64,000 bases of DNA from Xanthobacteraceae bacterium (GTDB lineage: Bacteria; Pseudomonadota; Alphaproteobacteria; Rhizobiales; Xanthobacteraceae): NCBI GenBank assembly GCA_019745775.1, contig JAIESR010000002.1, forward strand, positions 22,072-86,071, given 5' to 3'. Shown in pieces: positions 17,539 to 27,017 of the stretch; position 1 is the stretch's first letter; each line of letters starts with the position of its first letter. Below the pieces are notes generated by a model. It saw only the letters and a program-made list of their open reading frames with translations. It ran no database searches and was not told the DNA's origin. Position numbers and translations under genes: made by a program.

Positions 17539-18474
17539 TCATTGCATCAGCGATGCCAAACCTGCCGGCGTCGTGACGGAAGGAATCCATCCCAGCCGCC
17601 GCAACGCCGTCGAATCGGCGACCAGCGAGCCCGCCAGCCGGCGATAGGCCTCTTCACGGCCCGCTGCGCGACACGCAACAGCCAGCCATCCCGACGGCAC
17701 CGGGATCAGTCCCGGCCTGCGGCCCAGGCCGCGCCGCATCGCCGCGACCATCTCGGGCAATGTCAAGGGCTCGGGATCCGCGACGATCAGCGGCCGCCGC
17801 AACGGCCCTGGCACCGACAACGCGCAATCGACCGCGCCGACAAGATTGTCGAGCGCCAGCAGCGAGCGGCGCGCCGTCAGGCCGCCGAACGGCAGCGGCA
17901 GGCGCGAGCGCGCCAGCCGCAGCAGCTCGGCCATGTTGCCTTTGACGCCCGGGCCGTAGACCAGCACCGGCCGCAACGCCACCCAGTCGATATCGAGCGC
18001 CGCAAGCCCCTGTTCGGCGGCGAGCTTCGAGCGCCCATAGGCGTCGACCGGCCTGGGCTCGATGCTTTCGGTCTGGACCGCCGCCTCCACCGCGCCGCAC
18101 TGGGCGCGGATCGAGGACAGGAACACGAAGCGCCGCGCGCCGGCGCGCTGCGCCGCCTGCGCCAGGCGGATCGTCGCCTCGGTGTTCAGCAGCCGGTAAT
18201 CGTCCTCCGGCACGCCCGACATGGCATGCGCGATCCCGGCCGAATGGATGACCGCGTCGACGCCGGCGAGTGCCTGCGACATGTTCTGCGCCCGCGCGAG
18301 GTCGCCGATCACCGCGCTCGCGGAGTCGAGCGGTATCGTGCTCGGCCGGCGCAGCAGCACGCGCAGGCGATAGCCGCGCTTGGGCAGTTCATGCAGCAGA
18401 TACTGCCCGATGAAGCCGGTCGCGCCGGTGAGCGCGACAAGCGGCCGGGAACTTCCACCGATTGTATCCGCCAC
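17539..18474 (-). CDS. NAD-dependent epimerase/dehydratase (extended SDR)
   Basis: 311 residues. The N-terminal TGATGFIGQYLLHEL is the extended-SDR TGxxGxxG nucleotide site. The catalytic triad appears as FLSSIRAQ (Ser) and DAYGRSKLAAEQ (Tyr-X3-Lys). Related proteins act on nucleotide sugars or in complex I assembly. The short C-terminal domain leaves the substrate open. Confidence 0.92.
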   Translation of the reverse strand: MADTIGGSSRPLVALTGATGFIGQYLLHELPKRGYRLRVLLRRPSTIPLDSASAVIGDLARAQNMSQALAGVDAVIHSAGIAHAMSGVPEDDYRLLNTEATIRLAQAAQRAGARRFVFLSSIRAQCGAVEAAVQTESIEPRPVDAYGRSKLAAEQGLAALDIDWVALRPVLVYGPGVKGNMAELLRLARSRLPLPFGGLTARRSLLALDNLVGAVDCALSVPGPLRRPLIVADPEPLTLPEMVAAMRRGLGRRPGLIPVPSGWLAVACRAAGREEAYRRLAGSLVADSTALRRLGWIPSVTTPAGLASLMQ

Positions 18475-18542
18475 GGCTGCTATCGGTTGCGAATGGATCG
18501 AACCGACAGGCTAGAGCATGATCCCACGAAGTGGAATCCGGT

Positions 18543-18836
18543 TCAGGCCGCCTTGCGCCGCTCGGCCGGATTGCCGGAGCCGCGCACCGCGGTCTCGATG
18601 TCGCCGCGATTGAGGCCGATGTCCTTGAGCATCCGGTCGTCGAGGGCCCGCAGTTGCGCCACCGCGGCGCGCCGCCTGACCCAACCGAACAGCCAATGAA
18701 ACAGAGCTTTGAGCGCCGCCGTCCTATAGGCGCGGGCGCGCTCGATCACGCGCCGGTTCACGTCTGCGCGCTGCTCCGGGGCGAGCATCTGATAGCCGCG
18801 CAGCAGGATGTCGAGTTCTTTGTCTTCGTGGCTCAT
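18543..18836 (-). CDS. DUF1127 small protein
   Basis: 97 residues. The C-terminal DUF1127 segment is clear (AVAQLRALDDRMLKDIGLNRGDIETAVRG). The N-terminal ~50 residues are an extra helical stretch (DILLRGYQMLAPEQRADVNRRVIERAR). DUF1127 proteins are small Arg-rich, RNA-related regulators in alphaproteobacteria. It diverges from the LysR gene. Confidence 0.9.
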   Translation of the reverse strand: MSHEDKELDILLRGYQMLAPEQRADVNRRVIERARAYRTAALKALFHWLFGWVRRRAAVAQLRALDDRMLKDIGLNRGDIETAVRGSGNPAERRKAA

Positions 18837-18939
18837 GGCAACGTCCTTTCGGCAGGTTCCGTTAGTGTCCGGCTTTACTGTCCTGGTTCAATCACGTAAA
18901 ATGAATATTCCTGATCGATTTGATCTCGCTGAGAGAACG

Positions 18940-19905
18940 ATGGAGCTGTCGGACCTTCACGTCTTCCGCACCGTGGTCGAGGCCGGCGGGATCACCCGCG
19001 CCGCCGCGAAACTCAACCGCGTCCAATCCAACGTGACCACCCGAATCCAGCAACTGGAGGAACAGCTCGGCGTCGCGCTCTTCATCCGCGAGGGCAAGCG
19101 CATGCACCTCTCGCCGGCCGGCAAGGTGATGCTCGGCTACGCGGAGCGGCTGCTCGACCTGGCGCGCGAGGCGCGCGAGTCGGTGCACGACACCCGGCCG
19201 CGCGGTCTGTTTCGCGTCATGGCGCCGGAGAGCACGTCGTCGGTAAGATTGCCGACACCGCTCAGCGAATACTGCCGGCGCTATCCGGAGGTGACGATCG
19301 AGCTGCGGACCGGCGTCGGCAACCAGATCCTCCAGGCCGTGCTCAACGGCGAGATCGATGCCGCGATCGCGGCGGACCCGGTCCCGGACGCACCGTTCGA
19401 GAAGGTGCCGGTCTACAACGAGGAGCTCGTGCTGATCTCCGCCGCCGGGCATCGCCCGCTCAACTCGGCGCGCGACGTCGAGGCGCCCGCGGTCCTGGTG
19501 TTCGAGCAGGGTTGTCCGTGGCGCAAGCGCCTCGATGACTGGTTCGGCCGGACCGGCGACCTGCCCGAGCGCATGATCGAGATCACCTCCTACCACGCCA
19601 TGCTCGGCTGCGTGGTCGTGGGCATGGGCATCTCGCTGGTGCCGCGCATGGTGCTCGACACCTTTCCGGAGCGCGACAAGCTGCGCGTCCATCCGCTGCC
19701 GCCGGATTTGCGCCAGGCGCAGACATTCGTGATCTGGCGCAAGGGCGCGCGCTCGCCGAAGCTCGACGCGCTGTTGGAGATCGTCGCCGAGCACGCCGCC
19801 GCCATCAATGCGCGCCAGGCGCCCGGCGCCGTGGCGCGACCACGCACGCAGGCGGCGGCAGCGGTCGCGACGGCGCGCCGTTCGCGCAAGCTCCGCGCGC
19901 GATAG
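18940..19905 (+). CDS. LysR-family transcriptional regulator
   Basis: 321 residues from the ATG at 18940 (MELSDLHVFRTVVEAGG), where the LysR helix-turn-helix begins (GITRAAAKLNRVQSNVTTRIQQLEEQLGVALFIR). A frame extending back to 18808 adds non-conserved residues and is rejected. The effector-binding domain (about 90-290) is complete. A low-complexity Ala/Arg tail (VARPRTQAAAAVATARRSRKLRAR) is extra. It is followed 8 bp later by the oxidase, which it probably regulates or shares a transcript with. Confidence 0.92.
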   Translation: MELSDLHVFRTVVEAGGITRAAAKLNRVQSNVTTRIQQLEEQLGVALFIREGKRMHLSPAGKVMLGYAERLLDLAREARESVHDTRPRGLFRVMAPESTSSVRLPTPLSEYCRRYPEVTIELRTGVGNQILQAVLNGEIDAAIAADPVPDAPFEKVPVYNEELVLISAAGHRPLNSARDVEAPAVLVFEQGCPWRKRLDDWFGRTGDLPERMIEITSYHAMLGCVVVGMGISLVPRMVLDTFPERDKLRVHPLPPDLRQAQTFVIWRKGARSPKLDALLEIVAEHAAAINARQAPGAVARPRTQAAAAVATARRSRKLRAR

Positions 19906-19913
19906 CAAACGCC

Positions 19914-21053
19914 ATGGTTTCCTGCGATATGGCCTCCTACGACGTCGTGGTGTGCGGACTTGGCGTCATGGGAAGCGCCGCGCTCTATCATCTCGCCCGC
20001 CGTGGCCGCCGCGTGCTCGGCCTCGATCGCTTCGCTGCCGGCCACGATCGCGGCTCCTCGCATGGCGAGACCCGCATCATCCGCCTTGCCTATTTCGAGC
20101 ATCCGTCATACGTGCCGCTCGTGCGCCGTGCCTATCAGCTCTGGCGCGAGCTCGAGACCGAAGCCGCGCGCACGCTGCTGCATGTCACCGGCATCGCCGA
20201 GATCGGCCCGCCCGACGGAGCGCTGGTCAACGGAACCCTCGACGCGGCACGGCTGCATGAGATCCCACACGACCTGATCGCGGCGCCGGAACTGACGCGG
20301 CGGTATCCAGGCTTTCAACTGCCGCCGCACTATGTCGGCGTCGTGCAGCCGGATGGCGGGTTCCTGGAGGCCGAAGCGTCAGTGCAGGCGCACCAGGCGC
20401 TGGCGCGAAAGCATGGCGCCGAAATCCGGTACGGCGAGCCGATCCGTGCGATCGAACCGAAAAACGACAATGCGCGCGTGGTCACGGACCATGCGACCAT
20501 CGAGGCGGGCAGCGTCATCGTCGCCGCCGGACCGTGGACGTCGTCGCTGCTCCCGAACGCCAGGCTGCCGCTGCGCGTGACGCGGCAGGTCTTGGCCTGG
20601 TTCGCGCCAGAAGTCCCGTCCGATTTCTCGCCCGAACGCTTTCCCGTGTTCCTGATCGAGAGCGCCCACGGCATTCACTACGGCTTCCCGTCCTTCGGCA
20701 CCGGTTTCAAGGTCGCGAAGCATCACCACGCTGACGAGGCGGTCGATCCCGAGACGTACGAAAGGCAGGTTACGTCCGAGGACGAAGCGATGATCCGCGC
20801 CGCGATCGCCGATCACCTGCCGGGCGCGAACGGCCCGCTCATCGACGCCAGGACCTGCCTTTATACCGTCGCGCCCGACGGCGATTTCATCGTCGATCGC
20901 CTGCCCGGCGCAGCCTCGATCGTCGTCGCGTCGCCATGTTCCGGCCACGGCTTCAAGTTCGCCCCGGTGATCGGCGAGGCTCTCGCCGATCTCGCGGACG
21001 GGCTGCCTTCGCGCCACGACATCTCGCGGTTCCGGATCGGCCGCTTCGCATAG
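19914..21053 (+). CDS. Monomeric sarcosine oxidase / N-methyl-tryptophan oxidase family flavoenzyme
   Basis: FAD-dependent amine oxidase of 379 residues that demethylates N-methyl amino acids, giving formaldehyde and H2O2. The N-terminal dinucleotide motif VVVCGLGVMGSAALYHLARRG is followed by DRGSSHGETRIIR, typical of the MSOX/SolA group. The covalent-FAD cysteine is expected at Cys in ASPCSGHGFKFAP, which is present. The ATG at 19929 (MASYDVVV) is an alternative start. Linked to the LysR gene 8 bp upstream. Confidence 0.9.
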   Translation: MVSCDMASYDVVVCGLGVMGSAALYHLARRGRRVLGLDRFAAGHDRGSSHGETRIIRLAYFEHPSYVPLVRRAYQLWRELETEAARTLLHVTGIAEIGPPDGALVNGTLDAARLHEIPHDLIAAPELTRRYPGFQLPPHYVGVVQPDGGFLEAEASVQAHQALARKHGAEIRYGEPIRAIEPKNDNARVVTDHATIEAGSVIVAAGPWTSSLLPNARLPLRVTRQVLAWFAPEVPSDFSPERFPVFLIESAHGIHYGFPSFGTGFKVAKHHHADEAVDPETYERQVTSEDEAMIRAAIADHLPGANGPLIDARTCLYTVAPDGDFIVDRLPGAASIVVASPCSGHGFKFAPVIGEALADLADGLPSRHDISRFRIGRFA

Positions 21054-21189
21054 GCGTGCGTGGATAATTTTCCGCTGCGGCCGATAGCCCACGGAAGAAA
21101 TGTTGCGTCGTTTTGTTAGCACGGGGTGCCGGGCACGCCGTTGGCCGCCCTGAACAATATAACATTGGACGCAGAAGGAGGATCTCTGG

Positions 21190-21849
21190 ATGAAACGAAC
21201 GGTGAAAATCACCCTTGCCGCCTCGGTCGTGCTGGCCGCCGCGGCAATGTCGCCGGGCTCCCAGGCCCAGCAAAGCGCGATGACCTTCTTCATCACCAGC
21301 GCCGGCTCGGGCAACGGCGGCAATCTTGGCGGCCTCGAAGGCGCCGATGCGATCTGTCAGAAGCTGGCGGCCTCGGCCGGCGCCGCCGCGAAGACCTGGC
21401 GCGCCTATCTGAGCACCACCGGCGCGAAGTCCGTCAATGCGCGCGACCGCATCGGTCGCGGGCCGTGGCAGAACGCCAAGGGCGAGGTCGTCGCCCGCAC
21501 GCTCGACGAACTGCACAGCGACAAGAACAACCTCAACAAGCAGACCGCGCTCACCGAAACCGGCCAGGTGGTCAACGGCCGCGGCGACAAGCCCAACATG
21601 CACGACATCCTGACCGGCTCGTCGCCGGAAGGCCGCGCCGTCGGCGGCGGCGAGAAGGACACGACCTGCAACAACTGGACGAGCGCCGACGCGGGCTCCG
21701 CGATCGTCGGACACCACGATCGCCAGGGCCTCGACACGTCGCCGCCGGCGATGTCCTGGAATTCGTCGCACGGTTCGAAGGGCTGCAGCCAGCAGGCGCT
21801 GGTCTCGACCGGCGGCGCCGGCCTGCTTTACTGCTTCGCGGCGAACTGA
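21190..21849 (+). CDS. Exported lectin-like (endostatin-fold-like) protein
   Basis: 219 residues with a Sec signal (ITLAASVVLAAAAMSPGSQAQ). A strong ribosome site (AAGGAGGATC) precedes the ATG. The mature part has FFITSAGSGNGGNLGGLEGADAICQKLA, a WRAYLSTTG block, TCNNWTSADAGSAIVGHHDR, a GCSQQALVSTGGAGLLYCF end and paired cysteines. Similar proteins in rhizobia are often labelled lectin, and the pattern recalls C-type-lectin/endostatin folds. The fold call is tentative and no ligand is known. The ordinary neighbours give no clue. Confidence 0.68.
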   Translation: MKRTVKITLAASVVLAAAAMSPGSQAQQSAMTFFITSAGSGNGGNLGGLEGADAICQKLAASAGAAAKTWRAYLSTTGAKSVNARDRIGRGPWQNAKGEVVARTLDELHSDKNNLNKQTALTETGQVVNGRGDKPNMHDILTGSSPEGRAVGGGEKDTTCNNWTSADAGSAIVGHHDRQGLDTSPPAMSWNSSHGSKGCSQQALVSTGGAGLLYCFAAN

Positions 21850-21859
21850 CGACGCAGTC

Positions 21860-21934
21860 GTCATCGCCGGGCTTTGACCCGGCGATCCATCTTCGCAACA
21901 AGACATAGATGCGCGGGTCAAGCCCGCGCATGAC
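21860..21934. repeat. Palindromic intergenic repeat (REP-like pair)
   Basis: Two head-to-head units in 75 bp: GTCATCGCCGGGCTTTGACC then ...GGGTCAAGCCCGCGCATGAC. Each half has its own hairpin (CGCCGGGC..GACCCGGCG, GCGCGGGTC..GCCCGCGC) and the ends GTCAT/ATGAC are inverted. This unit is very common between genes in Bradyrhizobium relatives. It lies between two convergent genes and may also act as a transcription stop. Confidence 0.8.
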
Positions 21935-21953
21935 GATTGCGAGATCGCAACTG

Positions 21954-23003
21954 TTACTGCGCCGGCGCGAAGGCTTTGGCGTAACGCTCGGCAACCCCGG
22001 GCGGCGTCGCGACGATCAGCGCCACCACCTTGTCGACCTCCTGGCCCGTCACGAAATTGAATTCGACCTTGCTTTTGGCGGCTTCGGCGAGGAAGTCCTT
22101 GTCCTGGGCGAGCGCCGCGAAGGCGCGGCGCAACATGGCGAGCCGTTCCTCGGGCACGCCCGGCGGCACGATCACCGGCCGTGCCGCGGTCTTCTGCGTG
22201 AAGTGCAGCTCCATCACCTGGCGATCGGACGGCGACTTGATGAAATCGAGCGCGTTCGGCAGCCCCGCGAGCTCGGGATCGTTCTGCAATGCGCCCTGCA
22301 TGAGCGAGGTGACCTTCTTGTCGCGGATCCAATCCGGCCGCACCGCCTTGAAGCTCGACCATGACCAGTCGGCGATGCCCTGCACCTCGCCGCGCTCGAT
22401 CGCGAGCGCGATCTGTGCGGTGCTGTTGTAGCCCGACACGATCTTGAACTTGGTGCCGATCAGGGAATTGTAGAGCCGCGGCGTGGTCTCGGGATCGACG
22501 CTGACGATGCCGCCGACGATCAATTCCTTTTCGAACAGATCCTTGGCCGTCCGGTGCGGCGATGTTGCGTTCCACGCCAATGTGACCGCGGTTTCGCTGT
22601 TGAGGCTGCCGATCCACCCGAACTTTTCGAGCTCGAAGCGCGTGCCGGCGGGATAGGTCAGCTTGGAGAGCAGCATGCCGCGCTGGATCAGCGCGATGGT
22701 GGTGCCGTCCTTCGGCGCGGTCGCGTACATGAAATTGGTGGCGGCCAGGCTGCCGGCCGCCGGCATGTTCTGCACCACGACGGCCGGATTGCCGGGAATG
22801 TGCTTGCCGAGATGGCGCGCCGCGGTGCGCGCCTGCAGATCGTAGCCGCCACCGACCCCGGCGCCGACGATGAAGGTGATCTGCTTGCCGGCATAGAAAT
22901 CCTGCTGGGCGGAGGCCGCAGTGATGACCGTGGCCATGACGGCGGCCGCGAACACGGCAACGCGACGAGCGGTGCTGAAATAGCGATCAATCGTACCGGG
23001 CAT
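21954..23003 (-). CDS. Tripartite tricarboxylate transporter substrate-binding protein (TctC/Bug family)
   Basis: Periplasmic solute-binding protein of 349 residues with a Sec signal ending in VITAASAQQ. The family start ITFIVGAGVGGGYDLQARTAARHLGKHIPGNPAVVVQNMPAAGSLAATN and the ending region are intact, but it is a divergent member (no YPPGG loop). No TctA/TctB membrane genes are nearby, so it is an orphan binding protein as is frequent in this family. The ligand (a small organic acid) is unknown. Confidence 0.9.
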   Translation of the reverse strand: MPGTIDRYFSTARRVAVFAAAVMATVITAASAQQDFYAGKQITFIVGAGVGGGYDLQARTAARHLGKHIPGNPAVVVQNMPAAGSLAATNFMYATAPKDGTTIALIQRGMLLSKLTYPAGTRFELEKFGWIGSLNSETAVTLAWNATSPHRTAKDLFEKELIVGGIVSVDPETTPRLYNSLIGTKFKIVSGYNSTAQIALAIERGEVQGIADWSWSSFKAVRPDWIRDKKVTSLMQGALQNDPELAGLPNALDFIKSPSDRQVMELHFTQKTAARPVIVPPGVPEERLAMLRRAFAALAQDKDFLAEAAKSKVEFNFVTGQEVDKVVALIVATPPGVAERYAKAFAPAQ

Positions 23004-23152
23004 GTCCGAGAACTCCGAAGCTCCAGGCGGCGCGGCCGGATTTTAGGCCCATCGAACCCGGCCGCAACCGGCCCTCCCCCGCAAAGCCGCATCGTTTCGC
23101 CCCATTGCTGCGATGTATTGCCACTGGCACCCGTAGGCTTTATCCGTCCGGC

Positions 23153-24043
23153 ATGGCGCGGCGCATCATCCTCGATCAGGGCACTTCCCGGCTGGCGCTG
23201 TGGGCGCGGCGGCTCGCGCTGTTCGCGCTGGCGGCGGCGCTTCTCTCGATCACCATCGTGCATTCGGGGCTGTTGGAGATGCGCCCCGCGCTGGTGACGT
23301 TCGGCGCATCGCTGGCGCTTGCGATCCTGGCGCTGCTTCTGGCCTTCGCCGGCTTCGTATCGATCTGGCGAGAGGGCCTGCACGGCATGGGCGCCTCGCT
23401 CAGCGCCATCGGCATCGCGATCCTGCTACTCGCCTATCCGACGTTTCTGGCGGTGAAGGCGCGCAACCTGCCGTGGATCTACGACATCACCACCGACCCG
23501 ATCGACCCGCCGCGTTACGATACCCTCGCCAAGGCAAGGCCGCGCGACGCCAATCCGATCGTCTATCCCGGCCTCGCGGTCGCCGAGATGCAGCTTGAAG
23601 CCTATCCGGACATCGAGCCGCTCGACGCCGATATCGACACGCGCAGCGCCTATAATGCGGCACTCACAGTGATCAACCGCCGCCGCTGGCGCGTGGTCGA
23701 GGCGCGACCGCCCGATCAGGGGCGACCGGAGGGCCGCATCGAGGCGGTGGCGCGCACGGCGATCATGGGCTTCCGCGACGACATCATCGTGCGGGTGCGC
23801 TCGTTCGAGGGCGGCGCCCGTGTCGATGCGCGCTCGTCGTCGCGCTACGGCGCGTTCGACTTCGGCGCCAACGCCGCGCGCGTGCGTGCGCTGCTGGAAG
23901 ATATCGAAGCCGAGTTCGCCAACCAGGCGCCGGACGAGCCGCCGCCGCTCGCACGGCCGAAGGGGCCGACCAAGGGCGCGCCCAAGGCGCCGCCGAAAGC
24001 GCCGCCCAAGCAGCCGCCCAAGGGCAATCAGGCCAACCGATAG
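23153..24043 (+). CDS. DUF1499 membrane protein
   Basis: About 296 residues from the ATG at 23153 (MARRIILDQG). Three hydrophobic helices lie in the first ~115 residues (LALFALAAALLSITIVHSG; ALVTFGASLALAILALLLAFAGFV; ASLSAIGIAILLLAYPTFLAV). A DUF1499 domain follows (DITTDPIDPPRY... RIEAVARTAIMGFRDDIIVRVRSFEGGARVDARSSSRYGAFDFGANAARVRALL). It ends in a Pro/Lys repeat tail. The last 16 bp overlap the convergent metallo-hydrolase gene. Function unknown. Confidence 0.85.
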   Translation: MARRIILDQGTSRLALWARRLALFALAAALLSITIVHSGLLEMRPALVTFGASLALAILALLLAFAGFVSIWREGLHGMGASLSAIGIAILLLAYPTFLAVKARNLPWIYDITTDPIDPPRYDTLAKARPRDANPIVYPGLAVAEMQLEAYPDIEPLDADIDTRSAYNAALTVINRRRWRVVEARPPDQGRPEGRIEAVARTAIMGFRDDIIVRVRSFEGGARVDARSSSRYGAFDFGANAARVRALLEDIEAEFANQAPDEPPPLARPKGPTKGAPKAPPKAPPKQPPKGNQANR

Positions 24044-24942
24044 CAGCCGGCGGCCGACGGCGTTCCGTCGGTCTTGACCTTGCCGCGCACCCACAGATCT
24101 TCCAGATGCGCGAGCACCGAGAGGCCGGCGGCTCTCGTGAGCCGCGGGTCGAGCCCCACATAGATGTCGCGCACCAGGGACGGAATGTCGGTCTCCCCCC
24201 GCTTCAACCGATCGAGGATCGCCGCCTCGCGCCCGCGGCGGTGATCGATGAAATGCTGCACGAAGCGCGGCGCGTCACGCACCGCCGCACCGTGGCCGGG
24301 GTAGTAGGTTGTCTCCGGCCGGCGCACGAGCTTGTCAAGCGACGCCATGTAGTCGCTCATCGAGCCGTCGGGTGGCGCGACCACCGGGGTCGACCATGCC
24401 ATCACGTGATCGCCCGCGAACAGGATGCCGGTGCCCTTGAGCGCGTAGGCCATGTGGTTGGCGCAATGCCCCGGCGTGGTGATGGCTTCCAGCGACCAGC
24501 CGTCGCCTTCGACGATATCGCCGTCGGCCAGCACGCGGTCGGGCCGGAAGTCCATGTCGCCGGACGAATCGAGCGGTCGCACATCGCTGCCGATGTTGAG
24601 CGGACGGGCCGCGCGATGCGGGCCTTCGCCGAGCGTCGGCGCACCGGTCGCGGCCTTGACACGAGCCGCCGCCGGCGAATGGTCGCGATGGGTGTGGGTG
24701 ACGAAGATATGCGTCACGGTCTCGCCGCGCACGGCGTCGAGCAGCGCAGCGATATGCGGTTCGTCGAGCGGCCCGGGATCGATGATGGCGACGCGGCCGC
24801 GCCCGACGATGTAGCTCACCGTGCCTTTGAACGTGAACGGCCCGGGATTGTTGCACAGGAGCCGACGAATACCGGGCGCCACTTCCTCGACCTGCCCGGG
24901 CGGAAGGTCGAAACGCTTGTCGAATGGAATATCGTCGCTCAT
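24028..24942 (-). CDS. MBL-fold metallo-hydrolase
   Basis: 304 residues from the ATG at 24942 (MSDDIPFDKRFDLPPG). A longer in-frame extension is rejected because it is translated from an intergenic palindrome. Metal ligands are clear: THTHRDHSP (HxHxDH), TTPGHCANHMAY, LFAGDHVMAWSTPVV and the final YYPGHG. This is the glyoxalase II/LACTB2-like subgroup with a C-terminal winged-helix-like segment, and a nuclease or thioester-hydrolase role is possible. Convergent overlap with the DUF1499 gene. Confidence 0.92.
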   Translation of the reverse strand: MSDDIPFDKRFDLPPGQVEEVAPGIRRLLCNNPGPFTFKGTVSYIVGRGRVAIIDPGPLDEPHIAALLDAVRGETVTHIFVTHTHRDHSPAAARVKAATGAPTLGEGPHRAARPLNIGSDVRPLDSSGDMDFRPDRVLADGDIVEGDGWSLEAITTPGHCANHMAYALKGTGILFAGDHVMAWSTPVVAPPDGSMSDYMASLDKLVRRPETTYYPGHGAAVRDAPRFVQHFIDHRRGREAAILDRLKRGETDIPSLVRDIYVGLDPRLTRAAGLSVLAHLEDLWVRGKVKTDGTPSAAGCYRLA

Positions 24943-24971
24943 GCGCTGGCGGTGCGGCGAACTCCGGCCGG

Positions 24972-24998
24972 CTCCCTCTCCCCTCCGGGGAGAGGGAG
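24972..24998. repeat. Short perfect hairpin repeat
   Basis: CTCCCTCTCCCC (24972-24983), loop TCC, GGGGAGAGGGAG (24987-24998): a perfect 12-bp stem without a following T run. This CCCTCTCCCC..GGGGAGAGGG unit is a common dispersed element in the group. It lies between two leftward genes. Confidence 0.7.
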
Positions 24999-25051
24999 GC
25001 CACCGAGCTTGTGGCTCCGGCACAACGCAATCCTGCTGGCCGTAGGCGTCG

Positions 25052-26038
25052 TCATTCCAGCGTGACCTTGCCGACCTTGATGACCTTCTCCCACTTCGCG
25101 GTCTCGCCCTCGACCAGCTTGGTGAAATCGGCCGGGCTGCCGCCGATCTGGATGCCGCCCAGATCGGCCAGCCGTGCCGAGACCTTCGGATCTTTCAACG
25201 CAGCATTCACGTCGCGATTGAGCCGCTCGACGATCGCAGCCGGCGTGCCCTTGGGCACCGCCAGGCCGAAGAAGGCGCTCGCCTCGTAGCCCGCGACCGT
25301 TTCGCCGACCGTCGGAACATCCGGCAGCGCGGCAGAGCGCTGCGCCGTGGTGACGCCGAGCGCACGCAGCTTGCCGGCTTTGATGTGCGGCAGCGACGGC
25401 GGCAGGTTGTCGAACATCACGTGCACGTTGCCGGCCAGCATGTCGGTGAGCGCGGGCGCCGAGCCGCGATATGGCACGTGCAGGAGCTCGACGCCGGTCA
25501 TCATCTTGAACAGCTCGCCCGACAGGTGAACCGACGTGCCGTTGCCGGAGGTCGCCCAATTGATCTTGCCGGGATTGGCCTTGGCGTAGGCGATGAACTC
25601 CGCGACGGTCTTCGCCGGGACCGACGGGTGCACTTCCATCACGTTCGGCACGCGGATGATGCCGGCGACCTGGATGGTGTCCTTCAGGTAGTTGAATGAC
25701 AGTTTCTTGTAGAGCGTCGCATTGATTGCGTTGGCCGGGTTGACCAGCAGGAAGGTATGCCCATCGGGCGCGGCATTGACCACTGCTTCGGTGCCGAGAT
25801 TGTTGCCGGCGCCCGGGCGGTTCTCGATCACGACCTGCTGGCCGAGGCTTTCCGTCAAATAGGCGCCGACGATCCGCGCCACGATGTCGGTCGCGCCGCC
25901 CGGCGGATACGGCACCACCCAGCGCACCGGACGCGCCGGAAAGCTTTGCGCCAAGGCGCGGCCACCGAGCTCCGTTAAAGCTGTGGACGAAATTGCGCCC
26001 AGCGCCGTGGCACGCAGCAGGTTACGCCTTGAAATCAT
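25052..26038 (-). CDS. Tat-exported TctC/Bug-family substrate-binding protein
   Basis: 328 residues. The second ATG (26038) is preferred because GGAGG is 8 nt upstream of it but only 2 nt from the first. The N-terminus MISRRNLLRATALGAISSTA is a twin-arginine signal, unlike the Sec signals of its two relatives in this window. The mature protein has the full family pattern: PARPVRWVVPYPPGGATDIVAR, NRPGAGNNLGTEAV, DGHTFLLVN, HVPYRGSAPALTDMLAGNV and PTVGETVAGYEAS. Orphan, with no membrane subunits nearby. Confidence 0.93.
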   Translation of the reverse strand: MISRRNLLRATALGAISSTALTELGGRALAQSFPARPVRWVVPYPPGGATDIVARIVGAYLTESLGQQVVIENRPGAGNNLGTEAVVNAAPDGHTFLLVNPANAINATLYKKLSFNYLKDTIQVAGIIRVPNVMEVHPSVPAKTVAEFIAYAKANPGKINWATSGNGTSVHLSGELFKMMTGVELLHVPYRGSAPALTDMLAGNVHVMFDNLPPSLPHIKAGKLRALGVTTAQRSAALPDVPTVGETVAGYEASAFFGLAVPKGTPAAIVERLNRDVNAALKDPKVSARLADLGGIQIGGSPADFTKLVEGETAKWEKVIKVGKVTLE

Positions 26039-26258
26039 TTGCATTCCCTCCGGAGCCCGTCGTTGATTTTTTTGTATCCGCCGCAAGGGTACGCGGCCGC
26101 ACCGGGCTGACACAAGGCCGTTGCTGCCATCTGTCACCATTGGCGGCCGCGACTTTTCGCTGACGGCGCACGCCGTGCCGAACTTTCGACGACATGGGCG
26201 GCCACGGTAATATCTAAAGAGTCGGTGGCATGGTGTTGGCGGCTTTTGGGGATTTTGG

Positions 26259-26999
26259 ATGGCGGCAGTCTTGACCTATGCGATCGGCGACATCCACGGT
26301 AGCTACACCAAGCTCGCCAATCTCCTGCGCCACTGCGTCGACCATTGCGGCGACAACTACGCCCGCTTCGTGTTCCTGGGCGACTATGTCGATCGCGGCA
26401 AGCGCAGCCGCGAGGTGGTGAGCCTGCTGATCGAAACGCAGGCCAGATGGCCGAGCCAAGTGATCTGCCTGATGGGCAACCACGAGGACATGCTGCTCGG
26501 TGCCGCCAGCAGCGAGGACGAGGCGATGTGGCTCGACAACGGCGGCGACGCCACGCTCAACAGCTACGGCGTGCGCAGCGCCGACGCAATTCCGGCCGAG
26601 CATCTCGCCTGGTTCGAGACGCTGCCGACCGCCACTAATGACGACAAGCGCTTCTTCGTCCACGCCGGCATCATGCCGGGCATTCCCTTCACGCAGCAGC
26701 GCAAGGAAGTGCTGCTTTGGATCCGCGAGCCGTTCCTGTCGGATACCGGCGACCACGGGCTTTACATCGTGCACGGCCACACGCCGACCGAAACCGGGCG
26801 GCCGGACCTGCACCCCAACCGGCTCAATCTCGATACGCTGGCCTTTTCCGGCAATCCGCTGATGGCCGCCGTGTTCGACGAGCGGCGCGTCGGCCCGTTC
26901 GCTTTCATCGCCGATGATGGAACGATCGCCGCGGCGGCGCCGATCAATGAGCGCGAGCAGGAGATGTTCGGCTCGGGGCGGCGCGCGCGGGCGCGATGA
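26259..26999 (+). CDS. PPP-family metallophosphatase (serine/threonine phosphatase-like)
   Basis: 246 residues with the three PPP signatures: GDIHGSYTKL (metal ligands), GDYVDRGKRSREV and GNHEDMLLGA. His ligands also occur in FVHAGIMPG and IVHGHTPTE. This is the bacteriophage-lambda/PrpA-like cytosolic group, which dephosphorylates proteins or small molecules. Stands alone. Confidence 0.93.
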   Translation: MAAVLTYAIGDIHGSYTKLANLLRHCVDHCGDNYARFVFLGDYVDRGKRSREVVSLLIETQARWPSQVICLMGNHEDMLLGAASSEDEAMWLDNGGDATLNSYGVRSADAIPAEHLAWFETLPTATNDDKRFFVHAGIMPGIPFTQQRKEVLLWIREPFLSDTGDHGLYIVHGHTPTETGRPDLHPNRLNLDTLAFSGNPLMAAVFDERRVGPFAFIADDGTIAAAAPINEREQEMFGSGRRARAR

Positions 27000-27017
27000 G
27001 CGTGTCGGGTTTTGCGA

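Noticed and set aside
20953..22617. Minus-strand frame of 554 codons spanning three genes
   Set aside because: Crosses an intergenic repeat and overlaps genes with clear motifs on both strands.
26880..27000. Possible CRISPR or tandem array
   Set aside because: No regularly spaced direct repeats of 24-40 bp occur anywhere in the window; the only tandem arrays are the coding His repeat (45.1 kb) and Lys repeat (29.6 kb).
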